Source of the DNA: Bimastos eiseni
Taxonomy: Eukaryota; Annelida; Clitellata; Crassiclitellata; Lumbricidae
DNA: 64,000 nucleotides
NCBI GenBank assembly: GCA_959347315.1
Contig: OY365815.1
Coordinates: forward strand, 16,680,954 to 16,744,953
Direction: 5' to 3'
Each line of letters opens with the position of its first letter. The stretch's first letter is position 1. Shown here piece after piece: positions 25,826 to 37,918 of the stretch. The notes under the pieces are model-generated. The model was not told where the DNA came from. It worked only from the letters and a program-made list of their open reading frames with translations, and did no database searches. The translations under genes and the position numbers were made by a program.

Positions 25826-26053
25826 ATTTGTGTTTTATGTTCTACGTTCTATGTTTTATGTTCTATGTTTTATGTTCTATGTTTTATGTTCTATGTTTTA
25901 TGTTCTATGTTTTATGTTCTATGTTTTATGTTCTATGTTCTATGTTCTATGTTTTATGTTCTATGTTTTATGTTCTATGTTCTATGTTTTATGTTCTATG
26001 TTTTATGTTCTATGTTTTATGCTCTATGTTTTATGTTCTATGTTTTATGTTCA
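25826..26053. repeat. 14-bp minisatellite TTATGTTCTATGTT
   Basis: About 16 alternating TATGTTC/TATGTTT heptamers, giving open frames in all three plus-strand phases (MFYVLCF-type peptides). Those frames are a by-product of the repeat, not genes. Confidence 0.9.
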
Positions 26054-26443
26054 TAAGGATTTGCTTTCCTGTAATCGACGACGAATCATCTCTAATAGTA
26101 GATCTACAGAGTAGGCCTACATAAAAAATTGGAAAGGCTTATATAAAATATATATTTGGATAATATGGGCTAACATAATTAGGATATATGCAATGATAAC
26201 ACATAGCCTATTATTTGTTTTGTAAATGACATAAAATTATGTACATATATAATTCCAACTGAGACACATACCGCGGATATAAATTTGAGCAGATACAGCT
26301 AATAATTATAATAGTATGCATGGATTCCCATAAATTTACATTTATATGTGCTATGGATGGATGTATACGTTATAGACAACATCGGTATGTCGTATTGGTT
26401 TATATAAATGTGTCAGTTGTTTACAGAGTCGATCGTCGATTAG

Positions 26444-26593
26444 TGGAAGGTCGTGACTGAAGCAGGTTTCTTCTTCTTGGCTCTGACAATTGTTTTCGTC
26501 GCCTTCATACTATGGATCAAAGTTCGTCTTATTAAATATGCAGTCTATATGCGCGCACCTACGAGACGAACTCAAAGCAAGTCTTATGCTTAA
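26444..26593 (+). CDS. Candidate terminal exon encoding a single membrane segment
   Basis: After a possible acceptor (gtcgattag|) a 49-codon frame runs to TAA. It contains a 17-residue hydrophobic run (FFFLALTIVFVAFILW) followed at once by basic residues (KVRLIKY, then RAPTRRTQSKS), a good stop-transfer pattern. There is no ATG in frame ahead of it, so if real it is the last exon of a plus-strand gene whose other exons I could not find. It may equally be chance. Confidence 0.25.
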   Translation, partial: WKVVTEAGFFFLALTIVFVAFILWIKVRLIKYAVYMRAPTRRTQSKSYA

Positions 26594-27151
26594 AATAGAT
26601 ACATTTCTGAATGGCGAAGTCAGGAATTGGTGCTTGGAGTATTATTGACACTGACAGTAACAGGAACATAATTCCTCGACAAATAAAAATAACCCGGACA
26701 GAATCTTTCCCCATGCATTTTGCGTAAGACATGATCCCGGACATAATCTCACGTCAGCACGTAAGTGTCGCATATTGCGTCAGCCTAAGGTTTGGACTTT
26801 AGAGGTGTTACTACGCTGTCTGTTATTGTCATTTAGATATAAAGTTAAGACTTGTTGGTGCCATTTAGGACTTAAATTAAGACTTGCCATGTCGCTTCGG
26901 TCCTTTGCCAAGTCTTGTTAATGTCGTTCACTTCAGAAATAAAATTCGTCGCATATTATATTTTTGGCATAGACCTAAAGAAGTGATATGTTTGAACAAT
27001 GGTTAGCATTTCCTTCTTTATTTGTTCATTGAAGTATAGTAGACCTACTCGAATCACAGGTCGACTTGAAGAAGCATGGTATGTAGCACTTTATATCTCG
27101 AGACATAATGATGACATCACTTTCATTTATCACGTGCCTAGGCTCTATAGT

Positions 27152-27303
27152 CAGGGGCGTCGATCCCCCCTCTGAGTGATGGAGGCCAACCCCCGGTCCT
27201 CAGTGTTAGGAAGGCAAGATATTCCCCCCAAGACTAAAAAATTATCCCCCCTACCTGAAATTGGAGGCATTTGCCTCCGAACTCCCCTATGTGGACGCCC
27301 CTG
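27152..27303 (+). mobile_element. MITE-like element A, copy 1
   Basis: 152 bp with perfect 10-bp terminal inverted repeats CAGGGGCGTC / GACGCCCCTG. The body has CTCTGAGTGATGGAGGC and TTGGAGGCATTTGCCTCCG. Near-identical copies lie at 30367-30517 and, inverted, at 59190-59342. Confidence 0.8.
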
Positions 27304-27566
27304 CCGATATGGAGCCTTCAGATTTTTTTACTGTTCTGTATAGGCCTAATGGATTGTGGTTTCAGATACGGTGTTTGACTGAGACCGCTGATTGGCGATT
27401 TATGCATGAAAAAGGGTAACCGGAAATCTACAAAGTAGATTAGAGTAATAATCGTTGGAAAAATAACAATGAAAACTAGGCCTATAGACGGTAAATTTAA
27501 TCATCTATTGCCTTAATATTTTATTAACTTTTTTAACGTACGTAGGCTAAATCAAATGATCAGCAA

Positions 27567-27838
27567 TCAATTAAATATTATAACAACTGAATATCCGAAC
27601 AACTGATTAATTTGAAAGAGATTAAATAGTCTGTGCTGCTGGCAGACGAAGCCTGAGAGCGCGGAAAGAGCGATTACAACTCCAGGAGTATCCGAGTAAA
27701 TGCTTTTAGCAGAACTTTCAAGGACGGCCTGAGTGACTGGCTCTCCCTCCAGAGTAGTTTTAGTTTCGTTTCTATATACTCTGATGCCGAGTGGGTAGAC
27801 AGCGCTTCCGTTTAGGCTGGAATTTCCCCTTCGAAACA
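27567..27838 (-). CDS. Tentative further REJ-gene exon
   Basis: A strong polypyrimidine tract and ttgttag| acceptor at 27839 open a frame in the correct phase 1, [20 protein letters not shown], which could be REJ-like strands. The reading frame runs to a TAA-side stop at 27567 without a convincing donor; GTT|gtaatc inside it is one option. Could be a terminal exon or chance. Confidence 0.4.
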
Positions 27839-30800
27839 CTAACAAGGAAATTAAGAAAAGTATTATTTCATTAAGCATGCACTACGAGCACAAGGCCCTG
27901 AAGACACCACTGTACTTCCCTGTTTTAAGCGTATATCCTAAGCAAATGTACAGGCAGATGTATATGTCGTAAATGGTTAATCGTATAATCGAAAATTTCT
28001 GAAACAATAGCATTCAAAAGTACAGGTGCCAATTAAGAGCAGGACACCTGCCTAATTCCAACGGGCAAATCAGAGGAGTTTTCTATAGATATGAATGAGT
28101 GACAAAGAAGATCCGATTACTCGAGACAAGTTAGAAAAGGAGACAGAGGAACCGTTGCGGAGAACTGTCGTTATAGATCAAGATAAAAATGAGACGGTGC
28201 ATTGGATTTCGTTCTTTCGGTTTTTGACTTGATTCAATTCAGCGCTATTGATCGAGGCTTGTCCTTACAAACGGGCGTTTAATGATCAATTGAATGAAAC
28301 AAACACAAAAATTGATCGATTGCATTGTGGATCGATAGACCACTTAGTCGTTTGCGATTCATTGCCTGACCCAAATGATCGATATCGATATTCCCTACAG
28401 CTGTCTCGGGGATCGATGGGCCTATATATGCAGAATTCTCTTAAAGAAGAAAGAGAGAATGAATGATCGAATGAATGATGACCTGTGAGAATGATCAGCC
28501 ATTCTTCGTCCGTCCTCAGCTTCGACATCGTGGACGTTCCAATTCCAAATGTCGGCGACCGAAACGCACTCGATGCCCTCTGTCCCTCGATCCAGACCCT
28601 GGCCGGAGACTCAACCGGAACACGGACGTCCCAGAGGTAACCGTGAACCTCCTCTTCGTAGCAGCTGGCACAGAATCCAGCCAAAAGGACGGTGCTCGAC
28701 GCTGACGCAAATCCATTGCAGTTCACGACGCACACTATCCTCGCTTCCGGTGGTGGTAGAGAGTTCGATTGGATTTCGGGACGATCGGAGGTCTCTGGGA
28801 CAAAGCTGGAAGAGTTCCGAGGGCGGGCTAGGACGAGGCTTACGCTGTCGAGTCCATGGAGGCGATCGGGAAGGGAGACGGTCACGTGGAAGACGAACAC
28901 GCCTTTTGTTGTCTTCACAAACACTCCCGGAAGCGGTTCCAGGTCCGGTTCCTGTCCGTCTTTTAGATCCGGTTCCGGTTCCAGAATGCTGGCTGAGAAC
29001 TGGATCAGTGGAGTGTTCGAACGCAGGACGGATTGGATCTTTCCAGAACACTTATCGAGGCTGTCGTCTACAAAATGGCGTTAAAGAGCAAAGTGCTTAT
29101 TATATAGTGTCACAGGAAGTTTGATGAAACTGTCTGCGTTGGTCTATAATCTACATATGTACAAATTGTACACCATATATTTGTATGTTGTTGTACGTTA
29201 CGTGTAAATCATTGTATATATATAGCGAGGTTCGTTGGAAGGTGCTGTATAAATGTCCACTTATGTACATATGCGCATGCATACATACATACATACACAC
29301 AAACATATATATATATATACATTGCTACAGGTTTTGAGATAGGCCTCGTACTGCCAGTCTAAAGCTTGGATAAAGGAGGAGGTCGATGCTGATTTGCTTC
29401 GTTATGACCCAGCGTCCTGACAATGCGAAACAACCGCATGGCTCAGGGCGACGATGGAGCAATGGCAACACTCTGACGTAATGTCAATGCTCTGGCGTAA
29501 TAATAACACTATGGCGTAATGGTAATACTATGGCGTAATGGTAACACTCTGGCGTAATGGTAACGCTCTGGCATAATATTAACACTATGGCGTAATGGTA
29601 ATACTATGGCGTAATGGTAACACTCTGACGTAATGGTAACGCTCTGGCATAATGGTAATACTATACCTTAATGGTTACACTATGACGTAATGGTAATACT
29701 ATGGCGTAATGGTAACACTCTGACGTAATGGTAACGCTCTGGCATAATGGTAATACTATGCCTTAATGGTTACACTATGGCGTAATGGTAATACTATGGC
29801 GTAATGGTAAAACTCTGACGTAATGGTAACGCTCTGGCATAATAGTAACACTATGGCGTAATGGTAATACTATGGCGTAACGGTAGCACTCTGGCGTAAT
29901 GGTAACCCTCTGGCGCAATGGTTACACTGTGGCGCAATGGTAACACTTTGGCGTAATGATAGCACTCTGGCGTAATGGTAACACTCTGGTGTAATGGAAC
30001 CACTCTGCCGTAATGGTAACACTCTGGCTCAATAGTAGCAATCTGGCGTAATTGCAACATTCTAGCGTAAATATCAAGCAGAATATCAAGCAGGAGACGA
30101 GCAAGTTAGCAACCTCCGCAAAGTCCTCAGTCTTCAACTCCCTGGAGGTGACTGTGAAATGATTAGACAACTGTTGAACTTGTAATCGCATGTTACTACT
30201 ATGTCATGTAATTTTACCGCGCACTTGTCAGGTTGAATTAATAAGGAATATGGGTGATACTAAATTGTCCGAAGACAGAAACAATTGGGATGTCGAACTG
30301 TTACGTCTCCTCCGATACAAGTAGAATGAAGTACCGCGAAACAGTGAGACCTCGTATACACAAAATCAGGGGCGTCGATCCCCCCTCTGAGTGATGGAGG
30401 CAAACCCCCGATTTCCAGTGTTAGGAAGGCAAGATATTCCCTAAAACTAAAAATTTATCTCCCCTACCTGAAATTGGAGGCATTTGCCTCCGGACCCTCC
30501 CCACGTGGACGCCCTTGCACAACATAGACATCAGGCGATATATGTTGGAAGTGAGCCTATGTGTACTTCGTGAGGGCACTGCCCGTTTGCCCAGATACTT
30601 TCGTGAGTATGGGACACTTACCAAGAGGATCTTGGTTGTGAATCGTAATGTTGGCTTTGGTGCAATACCAGGTGAAGTTAAGGATGCGATGACCTGGCCA
30701 TGGATTGTCCGGATCGTAGGACTCCCTAGCATCCAAGATCACAACGGAATTGGAGTCTAAAACAACACGGACATCACTGTCACGTGTTTCACAGTATATC

Positions 30801-31927
30801 TCCTACTCTTATGCGACTATTTACTCACTAGTCTTGCGATAGTATGCTGCGCTGCGTGAAAAGGTATGATATTGCATTTCATCATATATTCTATTCTATT
30901 CTATTTTGAATTTTTATCTATTCTGCAGACGTATGCAGCAAGACAGGAACACAGAGAGGGAGCAATTCTGAAAGAGAGAAAAACAACAGAGAAATAAGGA
31001 AAGAAAGAAAGAAGTGAATAAGAGACGGTAGGAAAGAGAAGAGCGAAGAGACGTTGTACATGTTTATAGACCTGTGATCAATGGGCGCCTAGTAGTAGCC
31101 GCCTACCAATTATCCTGAGATTTCCGACGGCGCGAAGACGAGCAACCAACGTCGAGGGTCTGATTGCAAGCCACTGCGAAACACAGCGGCTGTCTTCTTC
31201 GATGCAGACACCTAAGATTATTATTCGTCAAATATATAAACGATTTTTATTTTTATAAATGTCACCCATCTAAAACCTTTAGCGATCATAATCTATAGGC
31301 CTAGCTTTTTTGGTAGTACCACTATATTGCAGGCAACCGATCGAGCAAGTTAGAGAATTAGTGATTGAATAAGTAAGCGAATGAGCGAGTGAACGAGTGA
31401 GCAAGCCAGCAATGAGCAAATCAGCAATTGAGCAAGTTAGCAATAGAACGTGTGAGTAAGCGGACGATTGAACGAGTAAATAAATTAACGATTAAATGAG
31501 TGAGCAAGTCAGCGAGTCTTTGAAGGAATAAAAGAATCATTGAATTAATGAATTAGCTAAATCAGCTTTCAGAACAATGGAAACTTATTGAAAAGCGTCA
31601 TGCATGCACAACTTATTTAAACTGTGTTAAAACACGATTTATTAGATCAATCGGACAGTCCTGCATATAACAGCTTTGTGAGATACTTCAAACGCGCCAT
31701 ATATATATAAAATATATTTATATAAGTGTTTTCACACACACAGATATACAAACAGACACGCAGTGTCATGCATGCATACATGCATTCATACATAAACAAA
31801 CAATATACAAATGCATCCATTCATATACGTCGATGCATCCCTCCACACGTTTGTATTTATAATGATAATAATAATTTACATAACGATGATAATAATAATA
31901 ATAATAATAATAATAATATTAATAATA

Positions 31928-31967
<40 letters not shown>

Positions 31968-34900
31968 TAATAATTATAATAATTATAATAATTATAATAA
32001 TAATAATATAAATTATATAATTGAGAATAATAAATAAAGACACACATACACACGTATACGTGCATACATGCATACATATACAATACATATACAATACATA
32101 TACAATACATATACAATACATATACAATACATATACAATACATATACAATACATATACAATACGTATACAATACATATACAATACGTATACAATACATAT
32201 ACAATACGTATACAATACGTATACATACATTTATACGTAGGCTACACGTGGAAATACATTTATACGTACATAAATATATACATATATATGCATTTACTTA
32301 TACATGCATATATAAAACATACATAGGTCGTACATGCGTACATACATATACGTGTATAGGCCTATAAATAAATTATATAGCTTACAAAATCCCAGGGATC
32401 TACCTACTCGAAAGAGAAAGCTGTATGTTCCATAGTAGAGCGTGAAAGCCGGAATACGAATGACAGACCGATTCAGATCGACTGAATCCGGAAGTAGGGT
32501 GAAGGGTGAGGCCAAGGAGGGTTGATGACTGCAATCTTCTGAACCGACAGGGTGGCCCTTGAGGTGAAAGACGCTCCAGGCGAGGGTGATGAGGGTCTTC
32601 TTACCAGGTGTACCACACGGCCACGATAAATTCATTCTGATGGTGATGTTGTGGAACAGACGGTAGACGGTGGGAATACTCGATCGCCCGTTGGCCCCCT
32701 CTAACGACGACAGCTCTGGGGCACACTGAAGCGGTTCCAACGTCTCCACATCTAAATAGTATCATTAATGTTACTAGTATAATTATCATTCTTATTATAT
32801 TTATTATTGTGATTATTATTATAATTATTATTCAGAGATTATATACATTGCAAAAAAGAGCTATTCGCGTAATAACAGGTTACTATGATACCAAACAGAA
32901 ATTTTCTGGCCTCCCTATCACCATTAATGTATTAACTGTATCTCAAATAAATTCCCTACAGACTAATGAGTTCATGTATAAATACACTAATAACCTGCTT
33001 CCATCGTGTTTTGATAACTATTTTATACAAACATCATCTATAAATCCCCACCAGATTCGCTCCATTGACTCTTACAGACCAGCCTTTTGTAGAACAAAGA
33101 CTAGGCAATTTGCTATAAGATATTCTGGTCCTCTAATTTGGAACATGACTCCAGTAGACATTCGCTTAGCGCGAACTACTAAAATATTCAGTAAAATATA
33201 CAAAGGTCACTTATTTAATGTTGCTACGGCTTAGATGTGAGGTGCCAGTCTTTTCTGAATTTAACTAGTTAAGTTATAAGTTGCCTTCGTACTGTAATTA
33301 AAATACCTTCCTGCTGCTTATGTATACTTAATGTGAGAAAGGGTGGGCTCCGTAAGCGGAATCTTGTTAGTCCCCTAGGGGTTTCTTTTTTCTCCCTATT
33401 GGTCCTCAGCTGTTTTTTCTGTTCACTTGTTATTGTGTAATTTTGTCAAATTTATCTTCAGATGAGGATTGCAATAAAAATGGTTGGTTATGGTTATGGT
33501 TATTCTCAATTATATAATTTATATCATTATTATTATTATCATCATTATGTGAATTATTATCATTATTTTTTTATTATATTTATTATCATAATTACTATTA
33601 TTAATACTATTATTATATACCTTTTAATATTTTTATTACTAATATTTCTTTGATTGCTGTAATAATATTTATTATTATTATATTTTATTATTATAACGGC
33701 TTTTTAAAATTGTCGGGCGAGGTTGATAGGAACTCCCATGCTTTTAGAAACTAAATAACATAATTAACAACTGTTCTATATTGACCGCTGGTTGTTAAGG
33801 ATGCTAGACTTTTGTCATTTCTAGAGACAGATCTGTGAAGCTCATCGAGCCATAATAATCATCGTCTGGTTCCTTTTCTTGTTAGTAACTGGATGCCGCT
33901 GTTTGTCGTCGAGCATAAGTTTTTGAATAAAATAAACCAATTTATGTCATCTGGTCTTTGGGGCGAAGTAATACAATACAACTGAAACTTGATATTGCGC
34001 TTCTTACAATCAACAGAATTGGTGAAGACAGATGTATACAAACAACCCATATCCTATACTGGAATCGATGACTATTGGAGAACAAAGTGGGGTTCATATC
34101 GCAGAACATAATTGATGTGATGACGCAGTTTATCTATGATAAATAAGCGTCATGTAGTTTGACACAAAGCAGTTTATTGATGGTTTGCGTACAGATGCAA
34201 CACCTGCATATGTAAATATCTGTATGTGTAGGCCTAAATACGTGTAATGCTGATATGTGCATATGTAAATATGTCTAAATGTAAATATATGCAAATGTAA
34301 ATATGTGTAAGTGTAAATATTTGTAGATGTAAATGCGTATAAATGTAGATTTTTAATGTAGATATGTGTAAATGTAATAATGTGTACATGTAATTGTAAA
34401 TGAGCCACAGACGAACAGTGTATGCATTACCTATCTCGCAGTTCTTTCCAGTGAATGCTGCGGTGCAGTTGCACTTGTAGCGATTAACGCGATCGATACA
34501 GGTGCCTCCGTTGAGACAAGGATCACTCGAACACTCATCGATCTCTGTTGTTAAAAACACAACAGTCAACAACTGTTAAAAATATCAGCAATACGCCAGT
34601 CAAAAACGCAGAAATCTATCGACTACCGACCGTTATTTTTAAAAGTCGGATTAACTGAGGCGCTAGATGAAAACTAAGCGCAGAGGCTCCTTCTAATTTG
34701 CGAACACTGTGTATTGTCAAGTGGATTGTACGGTTCTACAGAACGAAGAACACAGAGGAACGGTTACAGTGGTTTCTCTTTTTATAAATAATAATTAATA
34801 TATATATAATTAATATATATATAACTAATATATATATTTTTAAAATTCTTTAATATATATAATTAACATATATATATATATTATATGTATATGTCTTCGT

Positions 34901-36394
34901 TTATTGAAGACCAGATGACAAAAGTAGACAACAGTTGAACAATAGAGTAATTAAAAACCAATATTAAGTAATTGCAACAATGATAGGCCTGCTATCACTG
35001 TTTCAGTATAGATATCTGTTATTACTGTTACGGTATGGATATCTGTTATCAATGATACGGTATGGATATATGTTATCAATGATACGGTATGGATATCTGT
35101 TATCAATGATACGGTATGGATATATGTAATCCCTGTTTCAGTATGGATATCTATAATCACTGTTTCAATATGGATATCTGTTTCAGCATGGATATATGTA
35201 ATCACTGTTTCAGTATGGAAAACTTGCTATATGTTATCACTCTCTCAGTAAGGATATCTGCTATCACTGTTTCAATATGGATATATGCAATCACTGTTTC
35301 AGTATGGATAACTTGATATCTGTTATCACTGTTTCAGTAAGGATATCTGTTATCACTCACTGTTCCGGTTTGGCTATCTTTTAGTCTGTTCCATCATTGA
35401 TAAGCTGAGAGGAATGGGAAATAACGAGGGATTCAATGATTAAAATCATCAAGCGACACTTTTTCGGTAGTGGTCGCTGAGGCAAATGCAGATTTATAAT
35501 TAAATGAAGGTGTAGTGTAACTCGATTCGCAATCCATAAAGGAGGGCAATTTTATGCCAAGAGATAGACGCAGACAGACTGACAGACACAGATAGACAGA
35601 TACATCGACAAACAGAAAGACATATTATTGTTGGTAGAAGAGAGTAGCCAATTGAACAGACAGATACGCAAAAGGACGAACAGGCCGACAGACGGACGGA
35701 CGGACGGATAGACAGATGTAAGTGTATACCAGTCTCACACTTGGAGCCTGTGTAGCCTGGAAAGCAGAAGCAGAGCTTGGCTTGCGCTGTCTTCCTCTCT
35801 CCAGACAATCCATTGAAGCACCGACGGATGACGTGACCTTCGCTGTCACATTCCTCGTCATATTCTGTAATACCGACACCTGCATTTATTTAGCTCCTAA
35901 TTTCCACAAATCAGCAGAAGCCGCGTACTCACTCACGTGCACATTCAACCAGGCAAATAGACTGTTCTACATCATGAGATAGTTTTAAACGAGCTGCAAC
36001 AAGTGACGGGAACGAAACACGTGGGCAAGGTATGGACAACTAAATTCAGTGTAAGGTAGTCTCAACTATGCAGTAACGAAAGACCTTTTAGAACATTTAC
36101 ATTGAGCAAGAGATAGGCTGAACCACTGGGCAAATATGGACCGGAATAAATATTGAGTATTAGATCGGATGGCTATCTTCGATTGGAAATTTCCTTACCA
36201 GTGAGGAAAACCGGATAACTTGATTTACCGGATAACCGGATTTACCACAACTTCTTCCAAATCACTCCTTAATCTAGATTAGACCGGAATTACTTGCCGA
36301 TGTCATGCTGGTGTAGAGCGTAAGTCGGAACAGCAAAACCAGCGAAGATATAGAAAAGAAAGCAGCATTTGCTAAATTGCAGTGCCATTGTCAT
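27567..36394 (-). CDS. EGF and REJ domain protein (polycystin/egg-jelly-receptor type), 3' end open
   Basis: REJ modules occur in polycystin-1 and in sea urchin sperm receptors for egg jelly. Exons chained in phase 1: 36394-36298 signal peptide, 35864-35730 EGF-like, 34544-34431 calcium-type EGF, 32751-32404, 30756-30622 and 29067-28483 REJ region, then a weaker exon starting at 27838. Seen: [10 protein letters not shown] followed by NFTWYC, a REJ/PKD-like strand pattern; LITLAWSVF and [11 protein letters not shown]; and [10 protein letters not shown] with [16 protein letters not shown]. The first intron keeps frame only with a GC donor. No GPS/GAIN site, PLAT domain or transmembrane bundle was found, so it is either a secreted protein or the gene continues past what I could resolve. 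Head to head with the CEMIP-like gene. Confidence 0.75.
28483..32751 (-). CDS. REJ region, three exons
   Basis: Exon 32751-32404 (116 codons), 30756-30622 (45 codons) and 29067-28483 (195 codons) are all phase 1-1, with acceptors tttag/tttag/tgtag and donors gtagat/gtaagt/gtcatc. The region has paired cysteines, several N-glycosylation sequons (NITI, NLSW, NFTW) and the alternating W/F beta-strand pattern of REJ. The last exon's dense plus-strand open frames (28475-29124) are shadows. Confidence 0.75.
29462..30070. repeat. 18-19-bp minisatellite TAATGGTAACACTCTGGCG
   Basis: Roughly 32 imperfect units over 600 bp, with variants TAATACTATGGCG and TAACGCTCTGGCA, between two REJ exons. Higher-order runs of three or four unit types recur. 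Confidence 0.9.
30367..30517 (+). mobile_element. MITE-like element A, copy 2
   Basis: 151 bp, starts CAGGGGCGTC and ends GACGCCCTTG, same body as 27152-27303. It lies in a REJ-gene intron, about 100 bp downstream (in transcript direction) of exon 30756-30622. Confidence 0.8.
31860..32035. repeat. (AAT)n microsatellite with ATTAT variants
   Basis: AATAAT run of about 150 bp, interrupted, directly followed by the 11-bp array at 32079. Long open frames over it (poly-I/N/Y) are artefacts of the repeat. Confidence 0.9.
32079..32232. repeat. 11-bp minisatellite ACATATACAAT
   Basis: About 14 tandem units, the last several with ACGTATACAAT. It yields open frames on both strands that are not genes. 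Confidence 0.9.
32815..33510 (+). mobile_element. Non-LTR retrotransposon 3' fragment
   Basis: A plus-strand frame (32809-33234) encodes the C-terminal end of a LINE reverse transcriptase protein: [53 protein letters not shown]. It is followed by a 3' UTR ending in a GGTTATGGTTATGGTTATT microsatellite, typical of such elements. 5'-truncated insertion within a REJ-gene intron, opposite strand to the host gene. Confidence 0.85.
34431..34544 (-). CDS. REJ gene exon 3: calcium-binding EGF module
   Basis: Phase 1-1 module of 38 codons: [16 protein letters not shown], then [10 protein letters not shown] and [12 protein letters not shown]. Six cysteines, the (D/E)-I-D-E calcium-site start and the C-x-D-x4-Y-x-C hydroxylation consensus are all present, so this is a canonical cbEGF. 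Confidence 0.9.
   Translation of the reverse strand, partial: RSMSVRVILVSTEAPVSIALIATSATAPQHSLERTAR
34983..35350. repeat. 27-bp minisatellite
   Basis: About 13 units of GGTATGGATATCTGTTATCA plus 7 more bases, with TTTCAG variants, in a REJ-gene intron. Confidence 0.85.
35730..35864 (-). CDS. REJ gene exon 2: EGF-like module
   Basis: Phase 1-1 module of 45 codons starting [16 protein letters not shown] and ending [14 protein letters not shown]. The C-x-C-(x)-PGYTG-xx-C end is the classic EGF C-terminal half; the N-terminal half has fewer cysteines than usual, so it is an atypical EGF. Confidence 0.75.
36298..36394 (-). CDS. REJ gene exon 1: start codon and signal peptide
   Basis: Two in-frame ATGs (36394 and 36388). 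The peptide has a short basic start, a hydrophobic core ([13 protein letters not shown]) and a plausible cleavage site after PTYA. It ends in phase 1 at ATCG|gcaagtaa. The alternative GT donor two codon positions on would be phase 2 and out of frame with the EGF exon, so a GC-AG intron is favoured. A perfect 14-bp hairpin lies immediately 5' (36402-36434). Confidence 0.65.
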
Positions 36395-37821
36395 TATCGA
36401 AATCGTTTTGCGGTCCCCTTGACCGCAAAACGATTGCTATTAGAAGTTCTCAATCAGCTATCTTGGTGGCGTCATTGATATATTATGACTCAACAACTGC
36501 GTCATCAAACTAAGCCTAACCTCTTTAATGCTACTTCAGTTTTACCAGTTAAAATTGCAATGAAATCTTCATGCCGCGACTAATATTGAGAGAGCTTGGC
36601 TAATCAAACCACGCGACGCTGCATGCTCTTTAATATGTGAGCAAGGTGTTCGATTCAGATTCGATCCCTCTGATATATATCTATTATATACACCTATCAT
36701 GGAATCAGCAGCCCAATGCTGCTTAGAACTATAGTTCACCAACTCATGCTGACGCGAATTGACTACTGTAACGTTATCCTTGAGAATTGACTACTATAGA
36801 GTCATCCAAGAGAATTGACTACTGTAGCGCCATTCAAAGGACGCATGCCAGAGTTTGGAAGTAGTCAGGTCCTCAACCACCCCCACTCGAATGATAACCA
36901 GTAAGTCTAAACACTGAATATTTGCGAGATACCATATACTCAAGTCTCAAGGAGGAACGGATTAGATTTAAGAATCTCTTACTTGGTAGATCTGCGATGA
37001 TCGGTATGCATCAAGAGCTTTGCGTTCCAGTTTGAGTGACCGAGTTATACAATGTATACATGTTGGTCAACTATGCCAGTTCGTCGCTTATTCACATCGG
37101 TGCCAGCTCGTCGGATTTTCTAGTCTCGTTTCGGATAGTTTTGGAACAATCTGTCTTTAAATATGCGTTCTGTTTTAAATTGTTTGTTCAACGCACATCT
37201 TCCAGTTATCATAAGTCGCATTTGTATAGATCATAAACTGTTGGAGGTGCTATATAAATGGCTTAGATTACTTGCATATATAAATTTTATTATGTGACTC
37301 AGCTGTCAAGTGTCAATATGCATGAAGTAGTAAGCGTTGGCACAATCTTACGAATACTGTGCGATCCATAAGGCTGGTTAGGAAATGCGATATGATAATG
37401 CAATGTAATGCAAATGGCTACTTATCTGGCGCCCTCAAAGGAGAAATCTCCATTCTGCCCCCATTCTATTCACCAATATGGAAATAGAGCATAGCATACT
37501 CTTCCACTCAAAGACAAATCTCAATTTGTAACCAGCACACACTAAACGTCACAGGCTGACCACTCTAACCGATCGGTCACAATATTGTTCACTTTCACTG
37601 CGTTTTAGTCAGATTGATTTCCTGTTAAATAAACGAATATTTTATCGTTTGACCGATTTTCCAGCAGCCATTTGCTTTCTATGTTATCTGTTTTATCACC
37701 CAGAAACTTGTCACCTGCTTAAGATTTACATAACAGGTCAAGCTGTTAACTAGATCGAGCACCTGACCACATTTTTTTTTACTGAGATAACCAATAGATC
37801 ATGACCAATATTCCGCGAGTA
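36395..37821. other. Shared upstream region between REJ and CEMIP-like genes
   Basis: About 1.5 kb separates the two divergent start codons. It holds the hairpin at 36402-36434, a SINE-head fragment (about 37537-37585) and a TATA-like site on the plus side. No additional coding sequence seen. Confidence 0.5.
36402..36434. promoter_or_regulatory. Perfect 14-bp hairpin abutting the REJ-gene start codon
   Basis: Arms ATCGTTTTGCGGTC (36402-36415) and GACCGCAAAACGAT (36421-36434) are exact inverted repeats around the 5-base loop CCCTT. On the REJ-gene strand this sits 8 bases before the first ATG. It could be a 5' UTR stem-loop or a dimeric protein-binding site. Confidence 0.6.
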
Positions 37822-37827
37822 TATAAA
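37822..37827 (+). promoter_or_regulatory. Candidate TATA box of the CEMIP-like gene
   Basis: TATAAA in GAGTATATAAATG, 92 bases before the ATG at 37919, which would give a 5' UTR of about 60-65 bases. Based on position only. Confidence 0.4.
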
Positions 37828-37918
37828 TGATACACTGGTTAAAGTCCACAATTGACCAATTATTTGACAGTCAGGCGTGGCCAAATAATTTTGGAGGTTG
37901 ACGGAAAACTTGTTAAAA

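Larger units (their letters stand above)
23950..27151. other. Intergenic region with no confident gene
   Basis: Upstream of the neurabin start exon. It has a splice-like acceptor (ccgtacag) just before the neurabin ATG and a short minus-strand segment at about 25239-25276 bounded by cacag| and |gtaag that could be a 5' UTR exon; this is weak. It also holds the 14-bp minisatellite at 25826-26053 and the candidate terminal exon at 26444-26593. The stretch 24370-24680 is moderately GC-rich and looks like decayed mobile DNA, but I could not assign it. Confidence 0.4.

Noticed and set aside
25796..26124. Three overlapping plus-strand ORFs of MFYVLCF type
   Set aside because: Products of a 14-bp minisatellite.
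28475..29124. Several long plus-strand frames over the REJ exon
   Set aside because: The minus strand has phased splice sites, cysteine pattern and REJ similarity; the plus-strand peptides are Arg/Ser-rich shadows.
30080..30200. Minus-strand frame [17 protein letters not shown] resembling a helical receptor segment
   Set aside because: No acceptor in phase 1 and it runs into the minisatellite; the flanking REJ exons join perfectly without it.
31726..32367. Long frames over AAT and ACATATACAAT arrays
   Set aside because: Simple-sequence artefacts, open in several frames on both strands.
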